Positions 1-7,609 of a stretch of DNA of 64,000 nt are shown one piece after another. A program made the translations under genes and the position numbers. The notes beneath the pieces were generated by a model. That model saw nothing but the letters and a program-made list of their open reading frames with translations. It was not told where the DNA came from and made no database searches. Source of the DNA: WHSV01 sp050693895 (GTDB taxonomy: Bacteria; Actinomycetota; CADDZG01; WHSQ01); NCBI GenBank assembly GCA_050693895.1, contig JBOGWS010000021.1, forward strand, positions 39,403-103,402, written 5' to 3'. Position 1 is the first letter of the stretch. Every line of letters starts with the position of its first letter.

Positions 1-345
1 ATCCAGATCGGTCAACGCGTCACCGGAGATGACGAGGAAACGTCCCTCGATCAGGTCGCGCGCCCCCAAAACCGAACCGGCGGTCCCAAGAGGCACGTCC
101 TCGGTGGCGTAGGCTAGAGAGACGCCCATGTCGGAGCCATCGTCGAAATAGTTGCGGATGACCGAGGATAGGAACTGCACCGTGGCGACGACATCGGTGA
201 TTCCATTGCGCCGCAGGAGGCCGAGGATGTGCTCCATCAGGGGTCGGTTCGCCACGGGGAGCATCGGTTTCGGCAGGTTGCTCGTAAGTGGCCTGAGCCG
301 CGTGCCCTCGCCCCCGGCCATGACCACCGCCTGGACGTCGCTCAC
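1..345 (-). CDS. NDP-sugar nucleotidyltransferase, N-terminal part (runs off the window)
   Basis: Only the first 115 codons are visible; the gene leaves the left edge. Residues 9-18 read MAGGEGTRLR followed by PLT, the nucleotide-binding signature of sugar-1-phosphate nucleotidyltransferases such as mannose-1-phosphate guanylyltransferase. KPMLPVANRPL and a later PLGTAGSV segment also fit. Family knowledge: these cytoplasmic enzymes join a sugar-1-phosphate to an NTP, giving activated sugars for envelope glycans. The GTG start at 345 overlaps the TGA of pgsA (GTGA) and follows a GGAGAGAGGAG ribosome site, so the two are probably translationally coupled. Actinobacterial homologues can carry a C-terminal phosphomannomutase domain, which cannot be judged here. 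The sugar specificity is not determined. Confidence 0.88.
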   Translation of the reverse strand, partial: MSDVQAVVMAGGEGTRLRPLTSNLPKPMLPVANRPLMEHILGLLRRNGITDVVATVQFLSSVIRNYFDDGSDMGVSLAYATEDVPLGTAGSVLGARDLIEGRFLVISGDALTDLD

Positions 346-932
346 GCTCCTCTCTCCTCCGGGGCTTGTGCCGGTGCGACCGTCGCTTTGATCCTCGAAT
401 AGGCGTCGCGCGCATACATCCCTGCGGACACGTAGTACAGGATGGCGCCGGCCACCACGAACACCATCCCGACGATCGCGGAGAACGTCGCCCACTCGAA
501 ATCCGTCTCCGATACGGCGAGCCACGTAAGACCGAAGAGCAGAGAGGCGGTGGCCGTCTTGCCCATGAAACTCACCTGGATCCGGCCCACGCCGCGGCGC
601 TCGAAGAGAGGCCAGACCCCCAGGAGCACGACGTCACGAAGAACGATGGCGGCCGCGAGCCACCAGGGAAGGGCGTCGACGGCGACGAGAGCCAGCGCAA
701 GGGCGACGATGAAGACCCTGTCGGCAAGCGGGTCAAGGAGCTTCCCAAGCTCGGTGACCTGCCCCAGCCGGCGTGCCAGATACCCGTCGAAGAAATCGGT
801 CCACGCGCCCGCTCCGTAGAGAACCACGGCCGCCGTCTCGCGACCGGTTACGAAGAGGTACAGAAAAACGGGGACGATGGCGAGTCGAATCATCGAGAGA
901 ACATTCGGAACCGTGAGAACCCGATTGGTCAC
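342..932 (-). CDS. pgsA: CDP-alcohol phosphatidyltransferase (PgsA-like)
   Basis: Integral membrane enzyme that transfers a phosphatidyl group from CDP-diacylglycerol to an alcohol, probably glycerol-3-phosphate, in phospholipid synthesis. The full family signature D-x2-D-G-x2-A-R-x8-G-x3-D-x3-D is visible as DFFDGYLARR, then G and DPLAD. Several hydrophobic segments follow. I choose a GTG start at 932 (VTNRVLTVPNVLS) because a GGAGG lies just upstream; a second GTG at 935 is equally possible. The reading frame stays open further upstream, but that extension would translate through tRNA-Pro and is rejected. Length is about 196 aa, normal for the family. The stop overlaps the next gene's start. 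Phosphatidylglycerophosphate versus phosphatidylinositol-phosphate synthase cannot be settled from the sequence. Confidence 0.88.
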   Translation of the reverse strand: MTNRVLTVPNVLSMIRLAIVPVFLYLFVTGRETAAVVLYGAGAWTDFFDGYLARRLGQVTELGKLLDPLADRVFIVALALALVAVDALPWWLAAAIVLRDVVLLGVWPLFERRGVGRIQVSFMGKTATASLLFGLTWLAVSETDFEWATFSAIVGMVFVVAGAILYYVSAGMYARDAYSRIKATVAPAQAPEERGA

Positions 933-1010
933 CACGGCCCCCTCCGTAAATCGTCTGTCGATATACACCCTCTGCGCCGATGCCACAGGTGCCGGCCCGT
1001 TCTTCGGAGT

Positions 1011-1084
1011 CGGGACGGCCGGATTTGAACCGGCGACCCCTGGTCCCCCAGACCAGTGCGCTAACCAAGCTGCGCCACGTCCCG
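1011..1084 (-). tRNA. tRNA-Pro (anticodon GGG)
   Basis: The minus strand folds as a 74-nt cloverleaf: acceptor CGGGACG pairs with CGTCCCG, the anticodon stem is CTGGT/ACCAG around the loop CTGGGGG, and the T-arm reads CCGGTTCAAATCCGG. Loop positions 34-36 are GGG, decoding proline CCC. No CCA is encoded. It lies about 76 nt upstream of pgsA in the same direction and may be co-transcribed with it. Confidence 0.95.
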
Positions 1085-1092
1085 AAGCGGTC

Positions 1093-1098
1093 ATCATA
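1093..1098 (-). promoter_or_regulatory. possible -10 box (TATGAT) for tRNA-Pro
   Basis: TATGAT lies 8 nt before the mature 5' end of the tRNA on the minus strand. That spacing would start transcription almost at the tRNA. I see no convincing -35 element at 16-18 bp, so the call is tentative. Confidence 0.35.
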
Positions 1099-1129
1099 AA
1101 CCGGGGGCGTTTAAAAACCCCTCCCGACT

Positions 1130-1177
1130 ACTTATCTACAAATTGATAAGACTCTTCATTGCCAAGTGGATAAGGGG
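1130..1177. repeat. degenerate 8-bp iteron array upstream of tRNA-Pro/pgsA
   Basis: This AT-rich island sits in the otherwise empty 245-bp gap between tRNA-Pro and der. Units in 8-bp register include ACTTATCT (1130), ACAAATTG (1138), CTTCATTG (1154) and CCAAGTGG (1162). The first 14 bases match the parA-upstream 14-mer at 12393 in 12 of 14 positions. A TCATTGCC octamer (1156) recurs in the array at 4634. One segment resembles a DnaA box (TTATCCACT on the minus strand), but the consensus differs from DnaA at the central position. The rest of the gap shows no gene. Confidence 0.5.
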
Positions 1178-1329
1178 ATGTGTGTGCAAGTCGACGAGGA
1201 CGATCGCTGGTGGTTCCTTGCGAGATCGACCCCACTTCCCGACACGGCAACCGGTCCGCCGGCGTCGTGCGCCTTCCTGGACTCAACTCCTCGATCCCCG
1301 TCGACCCCAATGCCTGGTCGGAGCCTAAT

Positions 1330-2670
1330 CTAACCTTTACTCTCACGTCTAGACTTTACGCGCACCTCTATCCGCAGTGGGCTCCCGGGGAACGCCTCGG
1401 TCGCCCTCAACCCTTTCTCGAGGTAGCGGCGGTAGCCGGTCTCGAGCCGGCCGTTGCTGAACACCACCACCGTGGGCGGAGACGATTCCGCTTGCACCGC
1501 ATAGAGAATGCGAATGGCCCGACCGTCGATCCGCGGGTGCGGCTGCTGGGCCTGGGCATCGCGCACCAACCGGTTCACGAGCGCGGTGGGCAGACGACGA
1601 CGGTGAGACTCGATGGCCTCCGCCAGCTTCGGACCCAGCTTGTCGACCCCCCTGCCCGACAGGGCGTTCGTTCGGACGTAAGTCGCCCACGGGAGAAAGC
1701 GAAGTTTCTGAACGACGGCGTCCTCGACCCTCTTGCGGTCTGTCTCCTCGCGCGGAATCTTGTCCCACTTGTTCAACGCGATGACACACGCCCGCCCGTG
1801 CTCGACGATCTCTTGCGCGAGGTGTTGATCGTGGGTCGTGACCCCCTCCCCCACATCGATGACGAGCAGTGCCGCATCCACCCGTGAGAGCGTGCGGCGA
1901 GAGCGGAGCAGGCTGAAGTACTCGATCGGGTCCTTGATCTGAACCTGCCGGCGCATTCCGGCCGTGTCCACGATTCGCAGGGGCCGGCCGTCGGGCAGCT
2001 CGATGTGCGCGTCGACGGGATCTCTGGTCGTCCCGGGAATCGAGTCCACGATCGAACGCTCCTTCCCGGTCAGGGCATTGAGAATCGAGGACTTGCCGAC
2101 GTTGGGGCGTCCGATGATTGCCACCGCGCCCCAGGCATCGCTGGTGTCCCGATCGACTTCGGGCAGCGCGGCGACGAGGGCCTCCAGGAAGTCGCCCGAG
2201 CCGCGCCCGTGCAACGCCGACAGCGGTTGTGGCTCGCCGAGTCCCAGTCTGAAGAAGGCTGCAGCCAGAGGTTCGTCGGCGGGGTCGTCCACTTTGTTGG
2301 CCGCCACGACGACCGGCTTTCCCGACTTGCGCAGCAGGTCGGCGACGATGAGATCGTCTTGGTTCGGCCCGACCGAGGCGTCCACCACGAGAACAATGGC
2401 GTCGGCCGATTCGATCGCAACCTGCGCCTGCTCGGCAACTCGGGCGTCCAGCCCGTCCGCTCCAGGCTCGAGCCCACCCGTGTCCACCACCTCGAAGGAG
2501 CGCCCGTTCCACTCGGTCGCGAAGTGCTTCCGGTCGCGAGTCACGCCCGGCATCTCCTCGACGATCGCCTCGCGGCGCCCGAGAATGCGGTTCACGAGCG
2601 ACGACTTACCTACGTTGGGCCGGCCGACTATCGCGACGACCGGCATCCCGGAGCGGGTCTCAGCGTTCAT
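1330..2670 (-). CDS. der: ribosome-assembly GTPase Der (EngA)
   Basis: Der is an essential double-GTPase that assists maturation of the 50S ribosomal subunit in the cytoplasm. Two tandem G domains are visible, each with a P-loop GRPNVGKSS (near residues 16 and 187) and a DTGG or DTAG G3 motif, with NKVD and NKWD G4 motifs. A C-terminal KH-like region follows, ending in a basic tail. Length is about 446 aa, typical. I use the ATG at 2670, which overlaps the end of cmk; alternatives are a start at 2679 and an ATG at 2646 directly before the first G domain. The cmk-der pair is conserved in actinobacteria. Confidence 0.96.
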   Translation of the reverse strand: MNAETRSGMPVVAIVGRPNVGKSSLVNRILGRREAIVEEMPGVTRDRKHFATEWNGRSFEVVDTGGLEPGADGLDARVAEQAQVAIESADAIVLVVDASVGPNQDDLIVADLLRKSGKPVVVAANKVDDPADEPLAAAFFRLGLGEPQPLSALHGRGSGDFLEALVAALPEVDRDTSDAWGAVAIIGRPNVGKSSILNALTGKERSIVDSIPGTTRDPVDAHIELPDGRPLRIVDTAGMRRQVQIKDPIEYFSLLRSRRTLSRVDAALLVIDVGEGVTTHDQHLAQEIVEHGRACVIALNKWDKIPREETDRKRVEDAVVQKLRFLPWATYVRTNALSGRGVDKLGPKLAEAIESHRRRLPTALVNRLVRDAQAQQPHPRIDGRAIRILYAVQAESSPPTVVVFSNGRLETGYRRYLEKGLRATEAFPGSPLRIEVRVKSRRESKG

Positions 2671-3319
2671 CGATCGCACGGGAGGCCGCGCCGACTATCT
2701 CGTCGACGATCGTTTCGACGTCTTTTCCCGTGGAATCGACTTCCACGGCGTCGTTCGCTTTCACGAAGGGCGAAGCCTTGCGTCCTGCGTCGGCCCGGTC
2801 CCGCTCCTCGATGGTTTGCGACAGCTCCTTCAGGGATTCCTCATCGGTGGCCAAACCAAGTTGACGGGCGCGTCGCAGCGCGCGTTCCTCTTTGGAAGCA
2901 GTGAGAAAGATCTTGACGTCTGCGGCCGGAACGACGGCGGAGCCGATGTCTCTCCCCTCCATGACCAGGTCTCCCGCCTCCGCCCGAGCGCGCTGCATCG
3001 CCGCCATGGCGCGGCGAACCCCATCGACCGCTGCGACCTTTGACACGGCCGCGGTGACATCCGGCCCCCGTATGACCTCCGAAACGTCTCGTCCATTCAG
3101 TTTGACGACGTCCCCCCGGAGATCGATATCGGCTAAATCGGCGAGTGCCGTCAGAGCGTCGGTGTCCTCGAGGTCCACTCCACTCTCGAGCGCGGCGAGG
3201 GCGAGGGCCCGGTACATGGCTCCGGTATCGAGGTACTCGAAGCCGAGACGGTCTGCGACCGCGCGGGCAATCGTGCTCTTGCCTGCTCCCGCGGGGCCGT
3301 CGATCGCGATGACGCTCAC
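2660..3319 (-). CDS. cmk: cytidylate kinase
   Basis: Phosphorylates CMP and dCMP with ATP in pyrimidine nucleotide metabolism. The P-loop GPAGAGKST is at residues 8-16, followed by the CMP-binding stretch YLDTGAMYRALAL and the later MEGRDIGSAVVPAA motif. The closing lid region carries paired arginines (EERALRRARQ). At 219 aa it is a complete bacterial monofunctional enzyme. The start is a GTG whose last bases form the TGA of aroA (GTGA overlap), so it is probably translated together with aroA. It ends inside the start of der. Confidence 0.97.
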   Translation of the reverse strand: MSVIAIDGPAGAGKSTIARAVADRLGFEYLDTGAMYRALALAALESGVDLEDTDALTALADLADIDLRGDVVKLNGRDVSEVIRGPDVTAAVSKVAAVDGVRRAMAAMQRARAEAGDLVMEGRDIGSAVVPAADVKIFLTASKEERALRRARQLGLATDEESLKELSQTIEERDRADAGRKASPFVKANDAVEVDSTGKDVETIVDEIVGAASRAIDER

Positions 3320-4629
3320 CCGTATCTCCCCTGTGCACGCCCCAGCAGGTCAAGAAACTCGGGGAACGAGGTGCCGACACTGTTCCAACCCCTCACCACG
3401 ACCGGCTCCTCGGAGCGCAAGCCCGCCACCGCGAAGGCCATCGCGGTGCGGTGGTCGCCGTGCGAGTCCACCTCTGAACCGGTGAACACCGAGGGCCCCT
3501 GGATCCGCATCCCATCTGGTAGCGGTTTGCAGTCGACCCCGAGCTTCCGAAGTCCCGTGCACATGACTTCGATCCGATCCGACTCCTTGACACGCAGCTC
3601 CTGGGCGTTGCGGATGAGCGTCTCTCCCTCGGCACAGGAGGCCAGCACGGCAATCACCGGAAGTTCGTCGATCAGCGTGGATATCTCCTTGCCTTCGATG
3701 GTCGTTCCGGTTAGCTCCGAGCCGCGCACACTCACATCCCCGAAGGGCTCGCCGAAGCGTTCCCCGCCGACCTTCACCTCGATCTCCGCCCCCATCCGGG
3801 ACATCACGTCCAAGAGTCCCGCCCGGCTCGGATTCAGCCCCAGATTGGTGACCGTCAGATCGGAACCCGCGACGATCGCCGCGGCCGCGAGAAGGAACGC
3901 GGCTGACGAGATGTCCCCCGGGACCTCCCAGGCCATTGCCGACAGGATGTGAGCGGGTTCGATCTCGACTCGGTTGCCCTGGACACGAAGCTTCGCTCCC
4001 GTGGCCGCGAGCATCCGCTCGGTGTGATCTCGACTCGAACCCGGCTCGATGAGCGTCGTGGGCCCGGTGGCTTGGAGTCCTGCGAGCAGAACGGCGGTCT
4101 TTACCTGCGCGCTCGCAACCTGTAACTCCAGATCGGCGCCCGACAGATCGCCCCCCCTGATGGCAAGGGGGGCCCGGTCACCGAGGTGACGGCCGTCGAT
4201 CTGCGCGCCCATCTGCCGCAGCGGGGCGACCACTCTCAACATGGGCCGGCGGAGAAGACTGGCGTCCCCCGTCACCACCGAGAGACCATCGACTCCCGCG
4301 CAGAGGCCGAGGATCGTGCGCAACGTGGTCCCGGAGTTCCCCGCGTCGAGAACACGCCCGGGCTCCATCAGGCCCCCGATTCCCCGACCCTCAACCTCAA
4401 CCTGATAGTTTGTTTCGTTGACGGTGGTGGCGACTCCGAGCAGCTCGAGTATGGATGCAGTCGCGCGACAGTCCTCGCCCAGGTTGGCGTTGCTAACGAG
4501 CGATCGTCCGCTCGTGAGGCTCGAGATCATGAGCGCCCTGTGGGTGATCGACTTGTCGCCCGGGACCTCGATCGTTCCCCGAAGAGGCGCCGAGGCGGGC
4601 GAGGTGCTCCACAGTCGTCTTATCGACAT
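3316..4629 (-). CDS. aroA: 3-phosphoshikimate 1-carboxyvinyltransferase (EPSP synthase)
   Basis: Catalyses the sixth shikimate-pathway step, joining PEP to shikimate-3-phosphate. The substrate-binding GDKSITHR lies near residue 24, LDAGNSGTTLR near 100 and RVKESDRIE near 350, all hallmarks of the family. Length 437 aa is normal. The ATG at 4629 has no clear ribosome site and abuts an AT-rich repeat array in the 34-bp gap to tyrA. With tyrA and aroH directly upstream it forms an aromatic amino acid cluster, followed by cmk and der. Confidence 0.97.
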   Translation of the reverse strand: MSIRRLWSTSPASAPLRGTIEVPGDKSITHRALMISSLTSGRSLVSNANLGEDCRATASILELLGVATTVNETNYQVEVEGRGIGGLMEPGRVLDAGNSGTTLRTILGLCAGVDGLSVVTGDASLLRRPMLRVVAPLRQMGAQIDGRHLGDRAPLAIRGGDLSGADLELQVASAQVKTAVLLAGLQATGPTTLIEPGSSRDHTERMLAATGAKLRVQGNRVEIEPAHILSAMAWEVPGDISSAAFLLAAAAIVAGSDLTVTNLGLNPSRAGLLDVMSRMGAEIEVKVGGERFGEPFGDVSVRGSELTGTTIEGKEISTLIDELPVIAVLASCAEGETLIRNAQELRVKESDRIEVMCTGLRKLGVDCKPLPDGMRIQGPSVFTGSEVDSHGDHRTAMAFAVAGLRSEEPVVVRGWNSVGTSFPEFLDLLGRAQGRYG

Positions 4630-4633
4630 GGAT

Positions 4634-4681
4634 GATTGTCTACTTGTCTACTCATTGCCTTCTCTAGATATCTACTTCGCT
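4634..4681. repeat. 8-bp iteron array in the aroA-tyrA gap
   Basis: Units keep 8-bp register: GATTGTCT (4634), ACTTGTCT (4642), ACTCATTG (4650), CCTTCTCT (4658), AGATATCT (4666) and ACTTCGCT (4674). The last two lie inside the 3' end of tyrA. TTGTCTAC is perfectly tandem at 4636-4651. Base composition is far more AT-rich than the flanking genes. Position is just upstream of the aroA ATG. Confidence 0.55.
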
Positions 4682-5770
4682 GCGCTCGACCCTGTACCCG
4701 AGTCCCATGAGTGCTCCGACCAGGGATTCCGCCCTTTCGGTACCGGACACGACGAGCTCCAACCGCCCCTGGCCACCCTCGGTGGAGTGGACGATACGAA
4801 GGTCCTCGATGTTGGCTCCGAGCTGGCCGGCGGCCGTCGTGACCTCGGCGAGCACTCCCGGGCGGTCGGGCACCATCAGGGTAAGGCCTACGGGCTCGCC
4901 TCCGAAGTCAGGCTTGGAGAAAACGTCGAGGCGGGCCCGGCGCGAGCGATCGAGCCACGATCGGAGCTCGTCCCAACGCTGCAGCGAGATCATCGAGGTC
5001 ACCGCCTCGAGGCGGTGACCGAGGCCTCCGAGACTCTCGAGTACCGCTTGACGGTTCGATCGGATGATGGCGACCCACAGATCCGGGTTGCTGGCTGCTA
5101 TGCGCGTCACGTCGCGAAACCCGCCGCCCGCGAGACCGAGCAGAGCCTCCCGGTCGCCGGCCGCTATCGCGACGTCCACGAGAGCGCTTGCGGTCAGCTG
5201 GGGAAGGTGGCTGAGACGGGCCACCAGCGTGTCGTGAGTCGATGGTTCGAGCGCTACCGGGCGCGCGCCAAGAGCCACGACCACCGACGCCACGGTCGAG
5301 TATGTCCTCGATGCCGTGGCGGACGTCGGCGTCACTATCCACCAGGCGTCATCGAACAGATCCGCGTTCGCCGCGTCGATTCCGTGTCTCTCCGATCCCG
5401 ACATCGGGTGCCCGCCCACGAAGGCGGCGCCCAGACACCGTTCCCCCGCGGCTACCACCTGCGTCTTCGCACTTCCCGCATCGGTCACGATCGTGCCCGG
5501 GTCCACGTACGACGCGATGCGCTCGAGCACGCCGGGGATGAGATCGACGGGGGTGGCGACCACCACGAGGTCGACTCCCCCGGCCGCGTCCTCGAGGGAA
5601 TCTGCCGCCGCGCCGATCGCGCCGCACTCGAGCGCGGCCGCAACCGCCTGCGGGTCCACGTCGAAGCCAACGACCTGCTCGACCCCCGCCCGCCTCCTGA
5701 GACCGAGTCCGATCGACCCTCCGATCAATCCCAGACCGACGATCCCCACGCGCCCGACCGCATCCGTCAT
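4664..5770 (-). CDS. tyrA: prephenate dehydrogenase with C-terminal ACT domain
   Basis: Converts prephenate to 4-hydroxyphenylpyruvate with NAD(P)+ in tyrosine synthesis. A Rossmann glycine motif GLGLIGGS lies at residues 12-19. The family GGHPMSGSE motif and its catalytic histidine follow in mid-protein. The last 75 residues contain VPDRPGVLAEVTTAA, an ACT regulatory domain of the kind that senses amino acids. Length 368 aa fits the TyrA-ACT subclass. The ATG at 5770 is preferred; an upstream extension would overlap aroH and adds no conserved sequence. It follows aroH by 25 bp. Confidence 0.94.
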   Translation of the reverse strand: MTDAVGRVGIVGLGLIGGSIGLGLRRRAGVEQVVGFDVDPQAVAAALECGAIGAAADSLEDAAGGVDLVVVATPVDLIPGVLERIASYVDPGTIVTDAGSAKTQVVAAGERCLGAAFVGGHPMSGSERHGIDAANADLFDDAWWIVTPTSATASRTYSTVASVVVALGARPVALEPSTHDTLVARLSHLPQLTASALVDVAIAAGDREALLGLAGGGFRDVTRIAASNPDLWVAIIRSNRQAVLESLGGLGHRLEAVTSMISLQRWDELRSWLDRSRRARLDVFSKPDFGGEPVGLTLMVPDRPGVLAEVTTAAGQLGANIEDLRIVHSTEGGQGRLELVVSGTERAESLVGALMGLGYRVERSEVDI

Positions 5771-5782
5771 CTCTAAGCTTCT

Positions 5783-5804
5783 ACTTGAACGTTTGTCATT
5801 CAAG
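5783..5804. repeat. inverted repeat and iteron-like units at the aroH-tyrA junction
   Basis: CTTGAA (5784) and TTCAAG (5799) form a 6-bp inverted repeat with a 9-nt loop. It overlaps the aroH stop codon and lies 13 nt before the tyrA ATG. The same bases read as 8-bp units ACTTGAAC (5783) and GTTTGTCA (5791), related to the repeats elsewhere in 1.1-12.4 kb. It could be a translation-coupling hairpin, a protein site or both. Confidence 0.4.
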
Positions 5805-6167
5805 AAGGTCCGTCCTGAGTTGCTCGGCACCCTCGAGATAGACGTGGCGCAGGGTCTCGTCTGCTCTGGTGGTGTACAGATGCATGAGCACCCGGATACA
5901 CCTCGGCACCGATCCCGGCACGTCGATCTCGCGGGCGCAGAGGAGTGGGACCGAGGAGAGGCCCAGCGTGCGGGCGGCGGCGGCCGGAAACTCGGCCGAG
6001 AGGTCCGACGTCGTCGTGAAGATCATGCTGACGAGATCCTCGGTGGCGACCCCGTTGCGGCCGATCATCTCGGCGAGAAGGCGTTCGGTCGCATCGACGA
6101 TGGCCCGGCCCTCATCGGCCGTTGCCGTTGTTGCCCCCCTCAGGGCCCGTAGTCTTTGGTCGGCCAC
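5796..6167 (-). CDS. aroH: chorismate mutase, AroH type
   Basis: Rearranges chorismate to prephenate, the substrate of the TyrA encoded next. The protein aligns by eye with the monofunctional Bacillus AroH fold: RALRGATTAT near the start, ATEDLVSMIFTTTSDL in the middle and the segment VPRCIRVLMHL carrying the conserved arginine. Length 123 aa is normal for AroH. I choose the GTG at 6167, preceded by AGGAG, over an in-frame TTG at 6185 without a ribosome site. Two repeat arrays lie upstream (6166-6221 and 6276-6307); the first reaches the start codon, so a bound protein could affect expression. Confidence 0.88.
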   Translation of the reverse strand: MADQRLRALRGATTATADEGRAIVDATERLLAEMIGRNGVATEDLVSMIFTTTSDLSAEFPAAAARTLGLSSVPLLCAREIDVPGSVPRCIRVLMHLYTTRADETLRHVYLEGAEQLRTDLLE

Positions 6168-6221
6168 TTGTCTCCTCGTAATCAAATCGGCTTGTCGACA
6201 AATCTACCTATCGACTCTCTG
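6166..6221. repeat. 8-bp iteron array with perfect TTGTCGACAA core at aroH
   Basis: Units in 8-bp register: ACTTGTCT (6166), CCTCGTAA (6174), TCAAATCG (6182), GCTTGTCG (6190), ACAAATCT (6198), ACCTATCG (6206) and ACTCTCTG (6214). The palindrome TTGTCGACAA occupies 6192-6201. The array overlaps the aroH start codon. Confidence 0.6.
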
Positions 6222-6275
6222 AACGGAGCTCATACCACGCGAATACGCTGCTCAGAGCCCTCCGACGCCAAATCA

Positions 6276-6307
6276 CCTTGTGGTCTTGTCGACAAACAAA
6301 CTCGTCT
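6276..6307. repeat. 8-bp iteron array with perfect TTGTCGACAA core after rluB
   Basis: Units: CCTTGTGG (6276), TCTTGTCG (6284), ACAAACAA (6292) and ACTCGTCT (6300). TTGTCGACAA is perfect at 6286-6295. CCTTGTGG also occurs in the parA array. The strong boxes at 6284 and 6300 are 16 bp apart, the same spacing seen at scpA and parA. Confidence 0.6.
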
Positions 6308-7049
6308 ACAACCCGGCGGCCCGGTAGAGCTCACGCACTTCATCCGGCTTCAGCCGCCGGTAGGTCGCAGGCTTCAGGCGGCCAAGCATAAGCGGGCCTA
6401 TGGCGGTGCGGACTAGCCGCCTGACGGGGTGACCCACTGCCTCCAGCATGCGCCTGATCTGGCGATTGCGCCCCTCGGCCAGGGAGATCTCGATGAGGGT
6501 GCCCCCGGGAGTCCGTTCCACGAGGCGGGCCCGCGTCGGGGCCGTCACCCCGTCGTCCAGTTCCACGCCTCTGGCGATCTGACGCACGGTCCTGTCCTTC
6601 ACGCTCCCCTCGACCTCCGCCAGATAGGTCTTGTGTACGCCGTAGCGGGGATGGGTGAGCCTCAGGGCCAGGTCTCCGTCGTTGGTCAGAAGGAGAGCTC
6701 CCCCGCTGTCCAGGTCGAGTCGCCCGACCGGATAGACGCGGGCGTCGACCTCGTCGAGCAGATCGACAACCGTTTCCCTTCCGGCCTCGTCACTCGCGGT
6801 GGTGACCACCCCGACCGGCTTGTTCATCAGGTAGTAGACGAGATCGGCAGACAGGGGGACGCGCGAACCATCAACCTCTACTACATCCTTCGACGGATCG
6901 ATCCGGCGACCCAGCTCGACTCGTTTGCCGTTGACCCGGATGCGTCCCCTGACGATCATCTCCTCGATCGCTCGGCGGGACGCGACGCCGGCTCGGGCCA
7001 GCACCTTTTGGATCCGCTCCCCCTCCGGAGCGGATTCCCCCCGGCTCAT
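6306..7049 (-). CDS. rluB: 23S rRNA pseudouridine synthase, RluB family
   Basis: Isomerises a uridine of 23S rRNA to pseudouridine. An N-terminal S4 RNA-binding domain (IQKVLARAGVASRRAIEEMI) is followed by the catalytic domain with GRLDLDSGGALLLTNDG, in which the aspartate of GRLD is the nucleophile, and by GRNRQIRRML near the end. Length 247 aa is typical. The start ATG at 7049 overlaps the scpB stop (ATGA). scpA-scpB-rluB is a conserved actinobacterial set. RluB rather than RsuA is inferred from this context. Confidence 0.92.
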   Translation of the reverse strand: MSRGESAPEGERIQKVLARAGVASRRAIEEMIVRGRIRVNGKRVELGRRIDPSKDVVEVDGSRVPLSADLVYYLMNKPVGVVTTASDEAGRETVVDLLDEVDARVYPVGRLDLDSGGALLLTNDGDLALRLTHPRYGVHKTYLAEVEGSVKDRTVRQIARGVELDDGVTAPTRARLVERTPGGTLIEISLAEGRNRQIRRMLEAVGHPVRRLVRTAIGPLMLGRLKPATYRRLKPDEVRELYRAAGL

Positions 7050-7609
7050 GCGTTGGGGGAGAGCTTGGCCTCCATGTCTCCAACCTCCTCTGCGCTGGGC
7101 ATGAACTCCACCAGCGGCGGCAGGTCGTCGACGGACTTCAGGCCCATGCGCTCCAGAAACTCGTCGCTGACGGCGAACAGGACCGGGGCCCCCGGAGTGT
7201 CATCGTGACCCGATTCCCTGATCAGCCCACGCTGAAGCAGGGTCTTGACGACCCCGTCGGAATCGACACCCCGAATCTCGGTGATCTGCGTGCGAGACAG
7301 CGGACCCCTGTAGGCGATGACGGCCAGAACCTCCAACGCCGCTCCGGTTAGGCGTGAGTGGGAGTGGCGCAGCACGAATCGTTCGAGCCACGGGGCGCAC
7401 TCGGGACTCGAGTAGAGGCGCCAGCCGCCGGCCGTCTCGCGCAGCAGGAACCCACGGTCGTCGTCCTCGTAGTCGTTGGCCAGCTCGGCAAGCAGGCCTT
7501 CGACCTCGGCGCTGGGCCGCTCGAGGACCTCCCCGATGACGCGTGCGGGGACCGGCTCGTCGGCCAGCAAGAGGATCGACTCGATGATCTTGCGTTCGGG
7601 AACGATCAC
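7046..7609 (-). CDS. scpB: segregation and condensation protein B
   Basis: ScpB is a winged-helix kite subunit that, with ScpA, forms the SMC condensin complex organising the chromosome. The sequence shows the ScpB pattern: an N-terminal IIESILLLADEPVPARVIGE helix pair, then TGAALEVLAVIAYRGPLSRTQI and RGVDSDGVVKTLLQRGLI, the second winged helix. I choose GTG at 7609, overlapping the scpA TGA (GTGA), with AAGGAGG upstream; length 187 aa is normal. The frame is open further upstream, but that part is a shadow of scpA. Confidence 0.95.
   Translation of the reverse strand: MIVPERKIIESILLLADEPVPARVIGEVLERPSAEVEGLLAELANDYEDDDRGFLLRETAGGWRLYSSPECAPWLERFVLRHSHSRLTGAALEVLAVIAYRGPLSRTQITEIRGVDSDGVVKTLLQRGLIRESGHDDTPGAPVLFAVSDEFLERMGLKSVDDLPPLVEFMPSAEEVGDMEAKLSPNA

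Noticed and set aside
933..1097. N-terminal extension of pgsA to a start at 1097
   Set aside because: It would translate through tRNA-Pro, has no family similarity, and a GTG with a ribosome site exists at 932-935.
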